From Holophaga sp. (GTDB lineage: Bacteria; Acidobacteriota; Holophagae; Holophagales; Holophagaceae), in contig JAUYES010000712.1 in assembly GCA_030691225.1 (NCBI GenBank), forward strand, positions 1-9,936: a stretch of DNA of 9,936 bases, read 5' to 3'. A model generated the notes under the pieces. The model did not search any database and was not told the origin of the DNA. It saw nothing but the letters and a program-made list of their open reading frames with translations. Position numbers and translations under genes: made by a program. Position 1 is the first letter of the stretch; every line of letters begins with the position of its first letter. Shown piece after piece: positions 1-6,207 of this stretch.

Positions 1-213
1 ATGCAGCTCCTTCAGGGCCACTAATAGCGCTTGCACATCTTCGTGGGCGAGGTAGCCACCTTTCGCCAAGGTGCGTGCATGGGCGGCGCTGCCGATCGCG
101 TCCCAGGCTAGCAAGGCGCGATCTGTGGTGGGCTCATCGCCGACCGTGAAGTGGTGAATAGCTCGATCCAAGGGCAGATTCTTGCTCCAGAGTGGTGATG
201 TTTCAGGCGCCAC
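1..213 (-). CDS. argH: Argininosuccinate lyase, N-terminal part (cut by window edge)
   Basis: Last step of arginine synthesis: cleaves argininosuccinate to arginine and fumarate. Only the first 71 residues are in the window. They read MAPETSPLWSKNLPLDRAIH and continue through HFTVGDEPTTDR, DAIGSAAHARTLA and GGYLAHEDV. This is the usual ArgH start: a W-x-K segment, the 'F.VG.D...D' stretch, then the 'D..GS.AHA..L...G.L' helix. The start is a GTG at 213, chosen because an AAGGAGG Shine-Dalgarno ends 6 nt before it and because the homology begins right after it. The gene begins inside the end of argE with an 11-bp overlap in another frame, so it is very likely translationally coupled and the last gene of this operon segment. 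The short overlap and GTG start make it easy to miss. Identification is firm at family level, but catalytic residues lie outside the window. Confidence 0.9.
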   Translation of the reverse strand, partial: MAPETSPLWSKNLPLDRAIHHFTVGDEPTTDRALLAWDAIGSAAHARTLAKGGYLAHEDVQALLVALKELH

Positions 214-1267
214 AGGGTGCCTCCTTTTGGGCGAAGTAGAGGCGTGTCGCCCGTTGATAGAAGGCCACGCCAGCGTGGAGTTCTTCCCGAGTGATGAATT
301 CGTTGGCGCGATGGCTGCGGTGAGTATCCCCAGGGCCGATCTTGATGGCGGGTAATTGGCCTAAAAAGGCCCAATCCGAAGTGGTCGCGGAGCCCACAAA
401 AACCTTTCGTCCGCTGGCCAGCAGGGCGGCTTGGGCGATGGCCGACTGGGGTGCGGTGGCCTTTGGAATGTAGCGCGTGGAAATCACCTTCACTTCGCTT
501 TCCAATTCGCGCGCGATGCGTTCACTCAGTGCCGCGTGATCCAGGTTCGGGGTGGTCCGTAGATCCACGGAAAATTCGCAGACGTCGGGCACCTGGTTTC
601 GCGCTAATCCCCCCTGAATCAGCGTTACCTGGGGTTTGGTTGAGCCCAGGCGTTCATCGGGCTCGAAGACCATTCCGGCCAGTCGCGTAATATCGCGCGC
701 CGCTTTATGGATGGCGTTTTCTGCCAAGCGCGCATGGGCTACGTGGCCGCTTTCGCCCCGGGCGGTGCAGCCCAGGATCAACATGCCGCGCTGGGCAATG
801 CAGGGTTCCAGTGCGGTGGGCTCCCCAACGAAGGCGGCGTCTAGGCTGCCGAGCTGGGAAAGCACCTCGCCCATGCCCTGGGCGCCGCCCGTTTCCTCCT
901 CCGCCGTGAAGGCAAATACCAGGGTGCCATCGGGCGGAGCCATGGCCAGGCTCCGAGCGGCCATCAAGAGTGCGGCCACACAGCCCTTGGCATCATTGGC
1001 GCCAAGACCCGTCAATACGCCATTCTGCCAATCGGTCTGCCAAGGGTCTCCGAGCCAGCCTGCGCAGGGTTTCACGGTATCGAGATGGCTGACCAACAGC
1101 AGGCGTGGGCTACCGGTGCCAACTTCAAACCAGAGATTGTTGAGATGACGGTGAACGCGAAAGCCCCAACTGGCGGCGAGATCCGCGACGAAGGTGGCGA
1201 TAACATGTTCTTCACCGCTGAGGCTGGGGATCGAGACCAGTTTTTGGAGTAATGCTTCCGGTGTCAT
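203..1267 (-). CDS. argE: M20-family N-acyl-citrulline/N-acyl-ornithine deacylase (ArgE type)
   Basis: Zinc-dependent M20 peptidase-family amidohydrolase of 354 residues. In this operon it most likely removes the acyl group from N-acyl-citrulline, the product of ArgF', giving citrulline. Metal-site motifs are visible: HLDT with His61 and Asp63, the bridging Asp92 in GLGANDAKG, the catalytic Glu123-Glu124 pair in TAEEE, Glu149 in VGEPT, and a C-terminal His319 in SHRANEF. The 'HLDTVKP..GW..DP' and 'GLGANDA' stretches resemble Bacteroidota ArgE as I remember it. Its ATG lies in a 4-bp ATGA overlap with the argB stop, and its 3' end overlaps argH by 11 bp, so all three are probably co-translated. 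M20 enzymes vary in substrate (DapE, LysK, carboxypeptidases), but the position between argB and argH makes the arginine role most likely. Whether it prefers acetyl or succinyl substrates cannot be read directly. Confidence 0.92.
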   Translation of the reverse strand: MTPEALLQKLVSIPSLSGEEHVIATFVADLAASWGFRVHRHLNNLWFEVGTGSPRLLLVSHLDTVKPCAGWLGDPWQTDWQNGVLTGLGANDAKGCVAALLMAARSLAMAPPDGTLVFAFTAEEETGGAQGMGEVLSQLGSLDAAFVGEPTALEPCIAQRGMLILGCTARGESGHVAHARLAENAIHKAARDITRLAGMVFEPDERLGSTKPQVTLIQGGLARNQVPDVCEFSVDLRTTPNLDHAALSERIARELESEVKVISTRYIPKATAPQSAIAQAALLASGRKVFVGSATTSDWAFLGQLPAIKIGPGDTHRSHRANEFITREELHAGVAFYQRATRLYFAQKEAPCGA

Positions 1268-2172
1268 GAGGCCGCATCCTCCGCAAGGCTCAGCAGGGTG
1301 CCGCTACCTTCGTTGGTGAAGACCTCGGCCAACAGGGCATCCGGTGCGATACCACTCACTAGATGCACGCTGGTGACTCCGCCTTCCAGTGCGGCACGGG
1401 CGGCCATGAGCTTGGGGCGCATGCCTGCACGAATGGCGCCTCGGGCTTCCAGCTCAACCAGACGGGAGGGCGTTGCAAAGGTGACCAGGCTGCTGGGGTT
1501 GGCGGGATCGGCGAGGAGCCCCGGCACCGCCAGGAGGAAGAACAGCTTTTCCGCGCCCAGGGCCTGGGCCAATTCCGAGGCCAGCGTATCCGCATTGGTG
1601 TTGAACACCGTGCCATTGCCATCGCTGCTCAGGGACGCGATCACCGGGGTGTAGCCACCATCCAGAAGATGGTGCACGAGGGCTGCGTCCACGTTGTCGA
1701 TATCGCCCACGAGGCCGAAATCCACTGGAATTGCTTCAGTGCTGCCATCGGGCACAAGCTCCACCACGGGTCGACGGTGCGCCTGAAAGATCCCGCCATC
1801 CACGCCGGAAAGCCCCGCACAGGCCACGCCCGCGGCGGTGAGATCTGCCAGCAGATCCACTTGCGTGCCACAGAAGGTGGCCTTGGCGGCGTCCATCACT
1901 TCGGGTGTGGTGATGCGTCGGCCTGCGATTTTTTGGATGGGGATGGACAAACGCTGGCATAGTTCATCGAGCTCTGAGCCGCCGCCATGGAGGATCACGA
2001 GGCGGATACCAAAGGCGGAAAGCACTGCGATTTGTTCCACCAAGGCCACACGCACGGCGGCATCGACCAGCAGCTCGCCACCGATTTTTATAACAAAGAT
2101 GCGATCGCGGAAGCGACGCACGTATTGGGCCGCATGGCGCAAGGCGAGAAAGGAGGAGGGCGTGGTGGGCAT
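1264..2172 (-). CDS. argB: N-acyl-glutamate kinase (ArgB)
   Basis: Amino-acid-kinase-family enzyme of 302 residues that phosphorylates the gamma-carboxylate of N-acetylglutamate (or N-succinylglutamate) with ATP in the cytoplasm. Visible motifs are VIKIGGELL with Lys29 for the phosphate, the glycine loop HGGG at 62-65, GRRITT around 84-89 where classical ArgB has GLRVTD, VGDIDNVD at 155-162, NTNAD at 191-195, and the C-terminal RAGMRPKL segment with Lys254 in the ATP site. The GRRIT form recalls Bacteroidota ArgB. The ATG start at 2172 follows a GAGG Shine-Dalgarno and sits 11 nt past the argF' stop. The gene ends in a 4-bp overlap with argE. The N-terminal extension of about 20 residues before the first strand is a little long, and the internal arginine-inhibition helix of some kinases is not obvious. 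Confidence in the family is high. Confidence 0.95.
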   Translation of the reverse strand: MPTTPSSFLALRHAAQYVRRFRDRIFVIKIGGELLVDAAVRVALVEQIAVLSAFGIRLVILHGGGSELDELCQRLSIPIQKIAGRRITTPEVMDAAKATFCGTQVDLLADLTAAGVACAGLSGVDGGIFQAHRRPVVELVPDGSTEAIPVDFGLVGDIDNVDAALVHHLLDGGYTPVIASLSSDGNGTVFNTNADTLASELAQALGAEKLFFLLAVPGLLADPANPSSLVTFATPSRLVELEARGAIRAGMRPKLMAARAALEGGVTSVHLVSGIAPDALLAEVFTNEGSGTLLSLAEDAAS

Positions 2173-2183
2173 GATGACCTCGG

Positions 2184-3173
2184 CTATTCGAAAATCCAGT
2201 CGAGGATCGCTCGCTGAACGTGGAAGCGGTTTTCAGCCTCCTCCACCACCCGGCACCGCGCGTGATCCAGCACTGCATCGCTCACTTCGACGTTGCGCCG
2301 CGCGGGCAGGCAGTGCAGGAAGATGGCGTCGGCATGGGCTTGGTCGAGATGCTTTGGGCTTGTCATCCACTCGGGGTAGGCCTTGATGGCGTCCGTGGGA
2401 AGACCTGAACCCGTGGCTGGCCCCCAGGCTTTGGCATAAATGACCTGACTGCCTTCCAGTGCCGCGTCCAAATCGTGAGTGATGGAAACGTTCCCGCCCG
2501 TGGCCTGGGCGTAGGTTTCGGCCTGGGCGAGCACCGAGGGATGCAGGTCGAAGCTCTTGGGATGGGCCACGCGCACTTCGCATCCCGCGGCGGCGGCGCT
2601 GAGCAGAAAGGAATTGGGCACGGCCTTGGGCAAGGATTTGATGTGCGGTGCCCAAGCCAGGGTTACTGGAACCTTGCGCGTGATGCCAAAGGTTTCGCGC
2701 ACCGTGAGCAGATCCGCCAGCCCCTGGCAGGGATGCTCCCGCGCGCTTTCCATGCTGATCATTGGAACCGTGGCGAGATCTCGAAAGGCATTCATCACGG
2801 GATCGGAATGATCCAGATCATCGTCGGTACCACCGGCGAAGGTTCGCACGGCCAGGGCATCCACGTAGCGCGAAAGCACGGGCACGGCCTCGCGCACATG
2901 CTCGGCGCGATCGCCGTCCATGATGGCGCCCAGGCGATCCTCCAGTTTCCAAACGCCATTGCCAACTTCCAGCACGATGGCGTTGCCGCCGCCCCGCGCC
3001 ATCACAGCTTCAAAGGAAGCCCGAGTGCGTAGCGACGGATTGAAAAACACCATGCCGAGCAGTTTGTCGATCAGATGTTTCGGGTGAGGCCCTGCCTTCC
3101 AGGCCGCGGCTTTGGCGAGAATGGCTTCCAAGCCCGCAGGGCCAAGATCTTCGATTCCAGTGAAGTGCTTCAT
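2184..3173 (-). CDS. argF': N-acyl-L-ornithine carbamoyltransferase (acetyl- or succinyl-ornithine type)
   Basis: Transcarbamylase of 329 residues that transfers carbamoyl from carbamoyl phosphate to an N-acylated ornithine, giving N-acyl-citrulline. Carbamoyl-phosphate motif FFNPSLRTRASF is at 43-54, the HPCQ motif at 147-150, and HCLPARRNV at 287-295. Features of the N-acyl branch rather than ordinary OTC are GVWKLE with Trp75, IMDGDRAEHV at 84-93, the WAPHIKSLPKAVPNSF proline loop around 174-189, and the C-terminal EEAENRFHVQ. The residue matching Glu92 of Xanthomonas AOTCase and Pro90 of Bacteroides fragilis SOTCase is Ala90. The position of the carboxylated Lys302 of the Xanthomonas enzyme is Glu296. 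Both favour the SOTCase-like side, as does the wording of the 75-105 and 174-190 segments. The start is the ATG at 3173, preceded by CTGGAG with six bases between; the longer open frame upstream is repeat sequence, not protein. Comparisons are from memory. Confidence 0.95.
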   Translation of the reverse strand: MKHFTGIEDLGPAGLEAILAKAAAWKAGPHPKHLIDKLLGMVFFNPSLRTRASFEAVMARGGGNAIVLEVGNGVWKLEDRLGAIMDGDRAEHVREAVPVLSRYVDALAVRTFAGGTDDDLDHSDPVMNAFRDLATVPMISMESAREHPCQGLADLLTVRETFGITRKVPVTLAWAPHIKSLPKAVPNSFLLSAAAAGCEVRVAHPKSFDLHPSVLAQAETYAQATGGNVSITHDLDAALEGSQVIYAKAWGPATGSGLPTDAIKAYPEWMTSPKHLDQAHADAIFLHCLPARRNVEVSDAVLDHARCRVVEEAENRFHVQRAILDWIFE

Positions 3174-3186
3174 GAGTGCTCCAGTT

Positions 3187-3343
3187 GTTCTCTGCGTTTT
3201 TTGTGTTCTCTGTGGCTCAGGTTTTTTTGGGTGACTTAATAAAAAATCGAAATGCGGAGGCGCAGAGAAGAGCGGAGATACGAATGTGGAAGTTGTGGGC
3301 AGATTTTCCTCTGCGACCCTTCGCCTTTCTCCGCGCCTCCGGG
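3187..3343. repeat. Degenerate nonamer-periodic inverted repeat inside the arg operon
   Basis: This fills the only large gap in the operon, the 206 bp between argD and argF'. On the plus strand three 9-mers follow each other at 3187-3213: GTTCTCTGC, GTTTTTTGT and GTTCTCTGT. Further in, CGGAGGCGCAGAGA (3255-3268) pairs with TCTCCGCGCCTCCG (3328-3341), matching at 13 of 14 positions. GCGGAG recurs at 3254 and 3272, again a multiple of 9 bp. In the arg mRNA the arms could form a hairpin about 90 nt long, upstream of the argF' ribosome site. Similar AGGCGCAGAGA / CTCTGTG intergenic sequences occur in several phyla as I remember, but I know of no assigned function. The open frame through it encodes low-complexity basic repeats and is not judged to be protein. 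Confidence 0.7.
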
Positions 3344-3379
3344 TCGAGCTTTTCGCCCCTATCAGCCACAACGAATGGA

Positions 3380-4537
3380 TTAGCCATTGAAGGCCCGTAC
3401 GGCCATCACCAGTGCTTCAACGGCTGCGTCGGACAAATTGAGTGGTGGCATGAGGCGCAGCACTTCGGGGTCGCCGCTGCCGCCTACGAGGATGCGGTGG
3501 GCCAGCAAATGCTGCTTAACCCCTGCGGCGCCCGAAGGCACCTGCAAGCCCAATAGCAAACCTTCGCCTTCCACCTTTGAAACAGCGCTACCCACGAGTT
3601 CTGTTCGTAATCGGCGGGCCACTTCGGCGGCTCGTGCCATCAGATTTTCATCCTGGATGACGGCCAACGTGGCGAGTAATGCCGCCGAAGCCAAGGGACC
3701 ACCGCCGAAGGTGCTACCGAGATCGCCGGGCTTCAGGGCTGCGGCAATGGCTTCGGTCATCACCACCGCCCCCATGGGAACGCCACTGGCCAGACCCTTG
3801 GCGGAGGTCATCAGGTCGGGTGTGACCCCAAAAAAATTGGCCGCGAAGGGCTTTCCCAGTCGGCCCATGCCGGTCTGGACTTCATCGAAAATAAGCAGCG
3901 TCCCGCTGGCATCGCAGGCCTTGCGCAGGGCGCGCAAGAAGCTACCCGATGCCACGCGAATGCCCGCCATGCTCTGGATGGGTTCCAGAATCACGGCGGC
4001 GCTCTGAGATAGATCCACGTGGGCCAAGGCGGCCTCGTCACCGAAGGGCAGGAAGTCCACCGATGCGAGGAAGGGTTCAAGGCCCACCCGCAACTTGGGA
4101 TCGTCGGTTACGGAAAGGGCCAGGGTGCTGCGGCCATGCCAGCCGCCCCGGAAAGAGGTGAAACGGGTTCTTCCCGTGAGTTTGGTGGCGATCTTAAGTG
4201 CGTTCTCATTGGCCTCGGCGCCGGAATTGCAGAAGAAGACCGAGGCCAGTGGATCGGCAAGGCCCTCGTTGGCGAAGGCCAGCAGGGCACTGGCGGCCTG
4301 ATCGCGGATGGGCAATTGGGCGGCGGTGGAATAGAAGATCAGTTGCGCGGCCTGAGCGCTGATGGCCTGCACCACGCGAGGATGGGCATGGCCTGTGGCG
4401 CACACGCAATGGCCGCCGTAAAAATCCCAGTAAGCCGTGCCCGCTTCATCGAAGACCAGGTCCCCTTCGCCGCGAAGCAACAGAAAGGGGTAGGGCGTGT
4501 AAGTGGGGAGGAGGGGGGGGATGGAAGACGTATGCAT
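3380..4537 (-). CDS. argD: Acylornithine aminotransferase (ArgD), PLP class III
   Basis: Fold-type I, class III aminotransferase of 385 residues. It converts N-acyl-glutamate semialdehyde and glutamate to N-acyl-ornithine and 2-oxoglutarate in the cytoplasm. PLP-site motifs are CNSGAEANENALK (103-115), GGWHGR (131-136) that stacks on the cofactor, IFDEVQTGMGR with Asp218 for the pyridine nitrogen, and the Schiff-base Lys247 in TSAKGLASGVPMG. STFGGGPLAS at 275-284 is the phosphate-side loop, and Arg361 in VLRLMPPL is the usual substrate-carboxylate arginine. Length is typical for ArgD. ATG 4537 is the only sensible start, but there is no convincing Shine-Dalgarno, and an ARG-box-like palindrome overlaps the start codon. 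It is the first gene of the operon here. Succinylornithine (AstC) or LysJ-type substrates are possible, but the arg neighbours make ArgD the natural call. Confidence 0.93.
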   Translation of the reverse strand: MHTSSIPPLLPTYTPYPFLLLRGEGDLVFDEAGTAYWDFYGGHCVCATGHAHPRVVQAISAQAAQLIFYSTAAQLPIRDQAASALLAFANEGLADPLASVFFCNSGAEANENALKIATKLTGRTRFTSFRGGWHGRSTLALSVTDDPKLRVGLEPFLASVDFLPFGDEAALAHVDLSQSAAVILEPIQSMAGIRVASGSFLRALRKACDASGTLLIFDEVQTGMGRLGKPFAANFFGVTPDLMTSAKGLASGVPMGAVVMTEAIAAALKPGDLGSTFGGGPLASAALLATLAVIQDENLMARAAEVARRLRTELVGSAVSKVEGEGLLLGLQVPSGAAGVKQHLLAHRILVGGSGDPEVLRLMPPLNLSDAAVEALVMAVRAFNG

Positions 4538-4546
4538 ACAAATCCA
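4533..4546. promoter_or_regulatory. Candidate ARG box over the argD start codon
   Basis: On the minus strand this reads TGGATTTGTATGCA. It fits the TGnAT-N4-ATnCA frame of ArgR operators and differs at two bases from the plus-strand box at 4685-4698. It overlaps the argD ATG. Its centre lies 63 bp (three times 21 bp) from the box at 4596-4609. Assignment is by pattern only, from recalled E. coli and B. subtilis ARG-box consensus sequences. Confidence 0.45.
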
Positions 4547-4591
4547 TAATTAGGCGCATAAGAAGGCAAAATGGCGCGACATCGTCTGCAT

Positions 4592-4620
4592 ATAATGCAT
4601 GTGTATTCAATCGCGTGCAA
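4592..4620 (-). promoter_or_regulatory. Possible argD promoter overlapping an ARG box
   Basis: On the minus strand TTGCAC (4620-4615) is followed after 17 bp by CATTAT (4597-4592), a weak sigma-70-like pair. The partly overlapping TATATG at 4591-4586 is an alternative -10. A transcript would start roughly 40-50 nt before argD. The box at 4596-4609 lies in the spacer and -10, so bound ArgR would block polymerase. The -35 match is poor, so confidence is low. Confidence 0.3.
4596..4609. promoter_or_regulatory. Candidate ARG box (ArgR operator) upstream of argD
   Basis: The plus strand reads TGCATGTGTATTCA, the minus strand TGAATACACATGCA. This matches the Gram-positive style ARG-box core TGAAT-N4-ATKCA. 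It is embedded in ATGCATGTGTATTCAA, and a second palindrome, TGCAT-ATA-ATGCA (4587-4599), abuts it on the left. It lies over the likely argD promoter. An argR gene in this window supports the reading. Confidence 0.6.
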
Positions 4621-4663
4621 GTGGATATCTTCCAAAATCTAGATAAGTTCGGCAATGGCTTGT

Positions 4664-4698
4664 TGAATTGGGTTAATCTTTTGTTGAATGTGTATGCA
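4664..4698. promoter_or_regulatory. Candidate tandem ARG boxes, 21 bp apart
   Basis: TGAATGTGTATGCA (4685-4698) fits TGAAT-N4-ATKCA. A weaker copy, TGAATTGGGTTAAT (4664-4677), begins exactly 21 bp earlier, and both are preceded by TTGT. A 21-bp step (18-bp box plus 3 bp) is the known spacing of paired ARG boxes bound by hexameric ArgR in E. coli. The pair lies 127 bp or more upstream of argD, so it may assist the proximal box through looping or a second promoter. The right-hand box is well supported, the left one is poor. Confidence 0.5.
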
Positions 4699-4761
4699 GA
4701 TGTCCGGCTGGCGCTTTTGGCACCTCCCTCCGAGTGCGTCGATTTCGCGACCGCCTTCCCT

Positions 4762-4790
4762 TTGACTGGGAGCCGATAATTCCCTATCCG
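4762..4790 (+). promoter_or_regulatory. Possible promoter of the ParB-like gene
   Basis: TTGACT (4762-4767, five of six to consensus) is followed after 17 bp by TATCCG (4785-4790, weak). The 8-bp inverted repeat at 4778-4803 covers the -10. Another -10-like TATCAT lies at 4807-4812 but has no -35 partner at the right distance. This is the best sigma-70-like candidate in front of 4839, at low confidence. Confidence 0.3.
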
Positions 4791-4803
4791 CTCTGAGGGA
4801 ATT
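4778..4803. repeat. Perfect 8-bp inverted repeat upstream of the ParB-like gene
   Basis: AATTCCCT (4778-4785) and AGGGAATT (4796-4803) are exact reverse complements separated by 10 bp. The centre-to-centre distance of the arms is 18 bp, close to two helical turns, which suits a dimeric DNA-binding protein. It overlaps the candidate -10 and lies 35 bp before the ParB-like ATG. It could be an autoregulatory operator or a ParB-type site. No T-tract follows, so it is not a terminator. Confidence 0.5.
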
Positions 4804-4838
4804 GGGTATCATGCCCCTATCTGGTTTAAGGGGGAGTC

Positions 4839-5612
4839 ATGGCCAAGCTCGCGGATTCCAAGCAACTTCCACCTAAAAAGGCCGAAACCCATGGAAATCC
4901 GTCCTCTCGGTTCCAAGGGCGAGGACTTGTGGTCCTGGACCAGATCGATACAACGGCTCTCCGGACCCGGGATATCAATGAGACTCATGTGATGGCTCTG
5001 GCCGAGTCCATTGCCGCTATTGGGTTGATCCATCCGCCAGTCCTGGACCGCTTCAATCGACTTCTTGCAGGTGGACATCGCATTGCTGCGCTTCGCTGGT
5101 TGGAGAAACATTCGAATGCGCGATTTCTGGAATTGTTCCCCGATGGCATCCCGGCCTGGCGGATGGATCTGGACGCCAAATCCGACGTTGATCTCGCCCT
5201 TGCGGTGGAGATTTCTGAAAACGAACAGCGACGAGATTACAGTTCGTCTGAAGTCTTAAAGCTTGCCGATCGACTCAAAGCGGCCGGATTCCACTATTCC
5301 ACGGAGGGCGGCCGACCCAAGGCCGACACGCGGCCGCTCATGCCCGCCTTGGAAATCATTGTCGGGAAATCCGTTCGTCAGCTCCGACGAATCCTCAATC
5401 CGCCCGGTGAGGGCAAATCGGCGGCCCGAAAGAAAACCAGGCCAGATGACCTAGTTTTGGAATTGCAAAAATTTCAAAAGTCGATGGACCAGATCGTTGC
5501 TCGCTTGGCTGAGTCCAGCGAGATCCCCGAATTGTTCACCTTGAAAGGCCAACTAGAGCGTGTGAACCGCCTGATGACGCAAGCTTTGGCCGCCCTTGGT
5601 GGGACTGAGTGA
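4839..5612 (+). CDS. Orphan ParB N-terminal-domain protein
   Basis: A 257-residue protein with a ParB/Sulfiredoxin-like nucleotide-binding domain at about 30-135. Motifs are LDQIDTTALRTRDINETHV, SIAAIGLIHPPVL, LLAGGHRIAAL (78-81 GGHR, the box that is GERR in Spo0J/ParB) and ISENEQRRDYSSSEV (125-139), which corresponds to the ENIQR-type CTP motif. A charged GRPK linker (158-161) follows, then a possible DNA-binding helix pair ALEIIVGKSVRQLRRIL (170-186), and a helical, probably coiled-coil C-terminus (203-250). It resembles single ParB-domain proteins of cyanobacterial and plasmid type more than chromosomal Spo0J. No parA is adjacent and no canonical parS was noticed, so it may be a transcription regulator or a plasmid or element relic. 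Start ATG 4839 follows a GGGGGAG run only two bases upstream, a short spacing. Confidence 0.85.
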   Translation: MAKLADSKQLPPKKAETHGNPSSRFQGRGLVVLDQIDTTALRTRDINETHVMALAESIAAIGLIHPPVLDRFNRLLAGGHRIAALRWLEKHSNARFLELFPDGIPAWRMDLDAKSDVDLALAVEISENEQRRDYSSSEVLKLADRLKAAGFHYSTEGGRPKADTRPLMPALEIIVGKSVRQLRRILNPPGEGKSAARKKTRPDDLVLELQKFQKSMDQIVARLAESSEIPELFTLKGQLERVNRLMTQALAALGGTE

Positions 5613-5680
5613 ATTTTTAATTTATTCCGAATTCCGCAGTCGGCCCTCATAGGCCTTGTTTCATTCCAGGATGCTGGCGG

Positions 5681-6067
5681 TCACAGGGTCCGGGGCAACT
5701 GGGATGTGTGGTGATGAATGATGGGGTTGGGCAAAGCCAGATCGATCAAAAACGTGAATCTCGCTTCGAAATTAAGCAATTCGCCGTCGATGGCAAAACG
5801 CCAGCAGTAGATTCCCGATATGGAAAAAAGCTGAGGTCTGATCGCTTGAACGGACATGGTTTTTTGATGAAGCGCGATGCTCAGGTCTTCTCGTGAGCCC
5901 AGTGTTTCGAAATACTTTCGGATCTTCTCGGGAGTGTTTAGAACGTGGTTCGAAAACGTGGGAATCAAAATGGCCTTATCGTCATAAAAACGGACCAGCC
6001 TTTCGATATCGTAGGCGTTGATGCAGTCCATCCATGATTTTAAAAGTTCTTCGGGCGTGTTGATCAT
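5681..6067 (-). CDS. NTF2-like / SnoaL-like small protein (CaMKII-association-domain type)
   Basis: A 128-residue cytoplasmic protein with no signal peptide or membrane segment. The pattern is that of the NTF2-like cone fold: an N-terminal helix (TPEELLKSWMDCINAYDIERLV), RFYDDKAILIPTFSN, TPEKIRKYF, a middle strand ISGIYCWRF, then FEARFTFLID and a terminal IIHHHTSQLP. The last resembles the 'HHHSS.MP' end common in the SgcJ/EcaC and CaMKII-association groups. Such proteins bind small ligands or form dimers, and no specific function can be assigned. ATG 6067 is preceded by AAAGG with suitable spacing. The gene looks more AT-rich than its neighbours, and faces the ParB-like gene across only 68 bp, so the pair may be accessory DNA. 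C-terminal length is normal for the family. Confidence 0.72.
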   Translation of the reverse strand: MINTPEELLKSWMDCINAYDIERLVRFYDDKAILIPTFSNHVLNTPEKIRKYFETLGSREDLSIALHQKTMSVQAIRPQLFSISGIYCWRFAIDGELLNFEARFTFLIDLALPNPIIHHHTSQLPRTL

Positions 6068-6207
6068 GTTCAGCCTTTCCTTAACCCTCGATACGGAAGG
6101 ATGGGGAATGGTAACTCAGGCCGAGCAATTATGTGAGCTTTGCTGCGAATCGGACTTTTTGCCCAAACAACCAATGCTCAACGCGACGATCTGAAAATGG
6201 CGGGGCT

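Noticed and set aside
1363..1962. Plus-strand open frame of about 200 codons opposite argB
   Set aside because: An antisense shadow of argB with no protein-family features.
3174..3371. 66-residue N-terminal extension of ArgF' in the same frame
   Set aside because: The extension is basic and low in complexity, encoded by the nonamer repeat. ArgF' homology begins at ATG 3173, which has its own GGAG site.
5642..5661. GGCC-CTCATA-GGCC followed by TTGTTT as a terminator of the ParB-like gene
   Set aside because: A 4-bp stem and a broken T-run are too weak to call, though the place would be right.
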